NCBI GenBank assembly: GCA_964572825.1 | Contig: CAZNGS010000083.1 | Coordinates: 1-18,648 of the forward strand | Length of the DNA stretch: 18,648 bases | Source: CAYVBE01 sp964572825 | GTDB lineage: Bacteria; Planctomycetota; Brocadiia; SM23-32 | Direction of reading: 5' to 3' | Shown: positions 16,394 to 18,648 of the stretch, piece after piece | Position numbering within the stretch: the first letter of the stretch is position 1 | How the letters are laid out: every line of letters begins with the position of its first letter | Translations under genes and position numbers: made by a program | Notes under the pieces: model-generated | What the model saw: the letters and a program-made list of their open reading frames with translations, nothing else | What the model was told of the DNA's origin: nothing | The model's database searches: none

Positions 16394-17710
16394 CTATCTC
16401 AGCAGCTCACCGGCGTAACGCGCCACGGGCCCCAGCTCCTCCTCCATGCGCAGGAGCTGGTTGTACTTGCAGATGCGGTCGGTGCGGCAGGCCGAACCCG
16501 TCTTGATCTGTCCGGCGTTCGTGGCCACCACGATGTCCGCGATGGTGGTGTCCTCCGTCTCGCCGGACCGGTGGCTGACCACCGCCGTGTAGCCGGCCTT
16601 GTGGGCGGTCTCTATGGCGTCCAGCGACTCGCTGAGCGTGCCGATCTGGTTGACCTTCACCAGGATGGAGTTGGCCACGCCGCCCTCGATGCCGCGGCGC
16701 AGGCGCTCGACGTTGGTGACGAACAGATCGTCCCCAACGATCTGCACCCGGTCACCGAGCCGATCGGTGAGCGCCTTCCAGCCGTCCCAGTCGTCCTCGG
16801 CCAGCCCGTCCTCGATGGAGATGATGGGGAACCGGTCGCACAGGGATGCGTAGAAATCCACCATCTCGGCGGCGGACTTGATGCGGTCGGCCTCGGGCTC
16901 TGCCGCCAGCACGTAGCTGCCTTCGGCGTCGATGCCCTTTCCCTTGCAGTCCCGGCCGTAGAACTCGCTGGAGGCGGGGTCCAGTGCGATCGCCACCTGC
17001 TCTCCGGCCGCATAACCCGCCGCTTCGACGGCCTTCATGATCATCTCCAGCGCTTCCACGTTGGAGCCGAGGTCCGGCGCAAAGCCCCCCTCGTCCCCGA
17101 CCGCCGTGCTCTTGCCGGCCTCGCCGAGAACCGCCTTCAGTGCGTGGAATACCTCCGCCCCCATGCGCAGCCCCTCGGCGAAACTGTCCGCGCCGACGGG
17201 CATGATCATGAACTCCTGCAGGTCCACGTTGTTGTCGGCGTGCTTGCCGCCGTTCAGGATGTTCATCATGGGCACCGGCAGCAGGCGGGCGTTCGTGCCG
17301 CCGATGTAGCGGTAGAGGGGCATCTCCAGGGTCATCGCCACCGCCCTGGCCGCGGCCAGCGAGACGCCCAGTATGGCGTTGGCGCCCAGCTTGCCCTTGT
17401 TGTCGGTGCCGTCGAGTTCGATCAGGTATTCGTCCAGCGCCCGCTGGCTCGCCGCGTCGAAACCGTAGATGGCCTCAGCGATCACCTCGTTCACGTTCTC
17501 GACCGCCCGGCGGACGCCTTTGCCGCCGTAGCGGGACTGCTCTCCGTCCCGCAGCTCGACCGCCTCGTGGGCGCCGGTGGAGGCGCCGCTCGGGACAGCC
17601 GCCCGGCCCACGACGCCGGAGGCAAGCCGCACCTCCACCTCAACGGTGGGGTTGCCGCGTGAGTCCAGTATCTCGCGTCCGGTCACATCGATGATCTCAG
17701 TCACACCCAT
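16394..17710 (-). CDS. eno: Enolase (phosphopyruvate hydratase)
   Basis: A 438-residue cytoplasmic enolase that interconverts 2-phosphoglycerate and phosphoenolpyruvate in glycolysis and gluconeogenesis. Family signatures run the whole length: GREILDSRGNPTVEVEV, SGASTGAHEAVELRDG, GTDNKGKLGANAILG, GDEGGFAPDL with catalytic E207, SIEDGLAEDDW, DDLFVTN, LVKVNQIGTLSE with catalytic K352, and VSHRSGETEDTTIADI. Mg ligands in ALDP, SIED and GDD are present. The start is ATG 17710 (MGVTEIIDV): AAGGA lies 6 nt upstream, and the longer in-frame ATG at 17776 falls at the predicted -10 box with no ribosome site. Length and motifs are ordinary; the call is certain. Confidence 0.98.
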   Translation of the reverse strand: MGVTEIIDVTGREILDSRGNPTVEVEVRLASGVVGRAAVPSGASTGAHEAVELRDGEQSRYGGKGVRRAVENVNEVIAEAIYGFDAASQRALDEYLIELDGTDNKGKLGANAILGVSLAAARAVAMTLEMPLYRYIGGTNARLLPVPMMNILNGGKHADNNVDLQEFMIMPVGADSFAEGLRMGAEVFHALKAVLGEAGKSTAVGDEGGFAPDLGSNVEALEMIMKAVEAAGYAAGEQVAIALDPASSEFYGRDCKGKGIDAEGSYVLAAEPEADRIKSAAEMVDFYASLCDRFPIISIEDGLAEDDWDGWKALTDRLGDRVQIVGDDLFVTNVERLRRGIEGGVANSILVKVNQIGTLSESLDAIETAHKAGYTAVVSHRSGETEDTTIADIVVATNAGQIKTGSACRTDRICKYNQLLRMEEELGPVARYAGELLR

Positions 17711-17775
17711 CTCCTGTCCTTGAGCAAGTACGGTGGAATTCGACGTTCGTTTACCGCCTTTGGCCCGCCCGGACA

Positions 17776-17804
17776 TGTGTAACCCAACGCGCTCGGGAAG
17801 TCAA
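17776..17804 (-). promoter_or_regulatory. Possible enolase promoter
   Basis: On the minus strand TTGACT (17804-17799) precedes TACACA (17781-17776) by 17 nt, 5/6 and about 3/6 matches. The start would be near 17769, giving a leader of about 60 nt. The -10 is weak. Confidence 0.4.
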
Positions 17805-17805
17805 A

Positions 17806-17849
17806 CGCAGGCGCCTTCGCCTGCGGCCGTCGCCGTCGCCGTCGCCGTT
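17806..17849. repeat. Hairpin plus GCCGTY hexamer module, copy 1
   Basis: CGCAGGCG (17806-17813), loop CCTT, CGCCTGCG (17818-17825) form a perfect 8-bp hairpin. Four GCCGTY hexamers (17826-17849) abut it directly. The same layout recurs at 18492-18648, and a half copy (right arm CGCCTGCG 17892-17899 plus GCCGTC 17900-17905) lies between. The module sits just upstream of the possible enolase promoter. Confidence 0.7.
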
Positions 17850-17910
17850 CCTTCGCCCTTCGAACTTCCTCCTTCGCCCCTCGCCCGCCCTCGCCTGCGG
17901 CCGTCGCCGC

Positions 17911-17992
17911 TGTTGGAGGGACGCGCTCCGTCGCGTCCCGCCGTGATTCTCGGAATGCGGCCGGTGTTGGAGGGACGCGCTCCGTCGCGTCC
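17911..17992. repeat. Two copies of a 28-bp palindromic repeat
   Basis: A 28-bp unit occurs identically at 17911-17938 and 17965-17992, a 54-bp period. Each copy begins TGTTGGAGGGACGCG and contains a stem of GGACGCG and CGCGTCC around CTCCGT. Copy 1 extends to 8 bp. The form is REP-like: short, palindromic, intergenic, repeated. The plus strand happens to read LEGRAPSRP in one frame, a typical spurious translation. Confidence 0.75.
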
Positions 17993-18091
17993 GGCCGTTG
18001 CTCCCGTTTTTCGTTGTATCTGATGCGCCCATAGCATCTTCCGGCAAATTCGGTTCGTTTCGTAATCGGGCCGATTGGCGGGCTTCTCTTC

Positions 18092-18112
18092 CCTGTCCGG
18101 TACCCGGACAGG
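18092..18112. repeat. Perfect 8-bp inverted repeat
   Basis: CCTGTCCG (18092-18099), loop GTACC, CGGACAGG (18105-18112). There is no T-run on either side, so a terminator is not supported. It lies inside the gene-free repeat zone upstream of enolase. Confidence 0.5.
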
Positions 18113-18278
18113 CGGGGGACAGGTCGCGCCACCGGGCGGACACACCCCGCCATCCGCCGGCCAAGGTAGGTCATTTTGCGGCCATCGGTGGGACATCTGT
18201 TGTCCGTTTGTCGTTCCGGGTGTGCGCGGCCCATCACGGTCCGTTCTTGTCTGCCCGTACGCAGTTTTGGCATCAACC

Positions 18279-18388
18279 CGTTATTCGTTAATTGTTACTT
18301 GTTACTTGTTACTCGTTACTCGCTATCGGTCCTTCGTTCCTCGCCTTCCGTCAACCAATAACCGATAACCGGTAACCAATAACCGGTA
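18279..18388. repeat. Facing heptanucleotide arrays
   Basis: Seven heptads of the form NGTTAYT run 18279-18327 (the last ones degenerate). Five heptads ACCRRTA run 18354-18388. The second set is the first in reverse complement, so the arrays face each other across a 26-nt spacer and could fold into one long imperfect hairpin. Nothing in the stretch looks coding. Confidence 0.75.
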
Positions 18389-18414
18389 CATGGCAACTGC
18401 CGCCATGGGTAGCC

Positions 18415-18443
18415 ACTATACCCGTTAATAGCCTGCAAGTCAA
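18415..18443 (-). promoter_or_regulatory. Predicted promoter reading leftward into the heptad arrays
   Basis: On the minus strand TTGACT (18443-18438), 17-nt spacer, TATAGT (18420-18415): 5/6 and 5/6 matches. The start would be near 18408. Transcription would cross the heptad arrays and repeats toward enolase, about 700 nt away, with no convincing gene on the way. Confidence 0.45.
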
Positions 18444-18491
18444 GGCCAATCCGGCGTTGCTCATGTGGTGCAGACGTAGTTGCCGGTGTAG

Positions 18492-18648
18492 CGCAGCCGC
18501 CCCCGGCTGCGGCCGTTGCCGTTGCCGTTGCCGTCGCCGTTGCCGTTGCCGTCGCCGTTGCCGTTGCCGTTGCCGTCGCCGTTGCCGTTGCCGTCGCCGT
18601 TGCCGTCGCCGTTGCCGTTGCCGTCGCCGTTGCCGTCGCCGTTGCCGT
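18492..18648. repeat. Hairpin plus long GCCGTY hexamer tract, copy 2, cut by window end
   Basis: CGCAGCCG (18492-18499), loop CCCC, CGGCTGCG (18504-18511) form a perfect 8-bp hairpin. From 18512 to the window end there are 22 full GCCGTT/GCCGTC hexamers plus 5 nt, with the T and C forms irregularly mixed. The tract may continue past the window. Confidence 0.9.

Noticed and set aside
17701..18276. 191-codon minus-strand frame in the repeat zone
   Set aside because: It is built largely from the palindromic and hexamer repeats (for example RDATERVPPT twice and an Arg-rich run), and overlaps the enolase start. No ribosome site was seen.
18512..18648. CRISPR array
   Set aside because: The units are contiguous 6-bp hexamers with no spacers; this is a microsatellite, not repeat-spacer structure.

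Overview
The window is GC-rich, densely coded bacterial chromosome, probably from an uncultured member of the Planctomycetota, Lentisphaerota or Hydrogenedentota type. This placement is an inference. It rests on a giant secreted PQQ-like propeller protein with an embedded methyltransferase-like fold, a free-standing GH78 rhamnosidase beside a YdjC/ChbG deacetylase, solitary type II secretion F protein, and palindromic or short tandem repeats between genes. No rRNA, tRNA, CRISPR array or transposase gene was found.

Layout, left to right. (1) 109-861 (+): sugar phosphate isomerase/epimerase-like TIM barrel interrupted by an in-frame TGA where the family has Trp. (2) 910-1563 (+): LysE-type exporter starting at TTG. 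(3) 7522-1817 (-): two-gene operon, a 1639-residue exported PQQ-like/methyltransferase-like/CBM9-like/malectin protein followed 6 nt later by an endonuclease/exonuclease/phosphatase-family hydrolase, closed by a probable terminator. (4) 7523-8013: divergent control region with a good sigma70-type promoter in each direction, a REP-like hairpin and two dyads. (5) 8014-10796 (+): membrane MASE3-PAS-HisKA_3 histidine kinase and NarL/FixJ response regulator. (6) 10797-11664 (+): about 500 nt of gene-free, hairpin-rich DNA, then a 72-residue zinc-ribbon protein and a textbook intrinsic terminator. (7) 11707-15341 (+): promoter, cytoplasmic alpha-L-rhamnosidase and carbohydrate deacetylase. (8) 17710-15350 (-): enolase followed by a short PilC/GspF-type membrane protein. 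(9) 17711-18648: gene-free repeat zone running to the window edge.

Functionally the window reads as carbohydrate scavenging (rhamnosidase, deacetylase, TIM-barrel isomerase, sugar-binding domains on the exported giant) plus housekeeping (enolase) and one phosphorelay of unknown target. The kinase and the giant-protein operon share one divergent control region, so the two-component system may control that operon; this is inference only. No complete new defence or mobile system is visible. The items most worth a second look are the giant protein with its degenerate methyltransferase-like module, the in-frame TGA, the structured leader of the zinc-ribbon gene, and a recurring module near the right edge (8-bp hairpin abutting GCCGTY hexamers).
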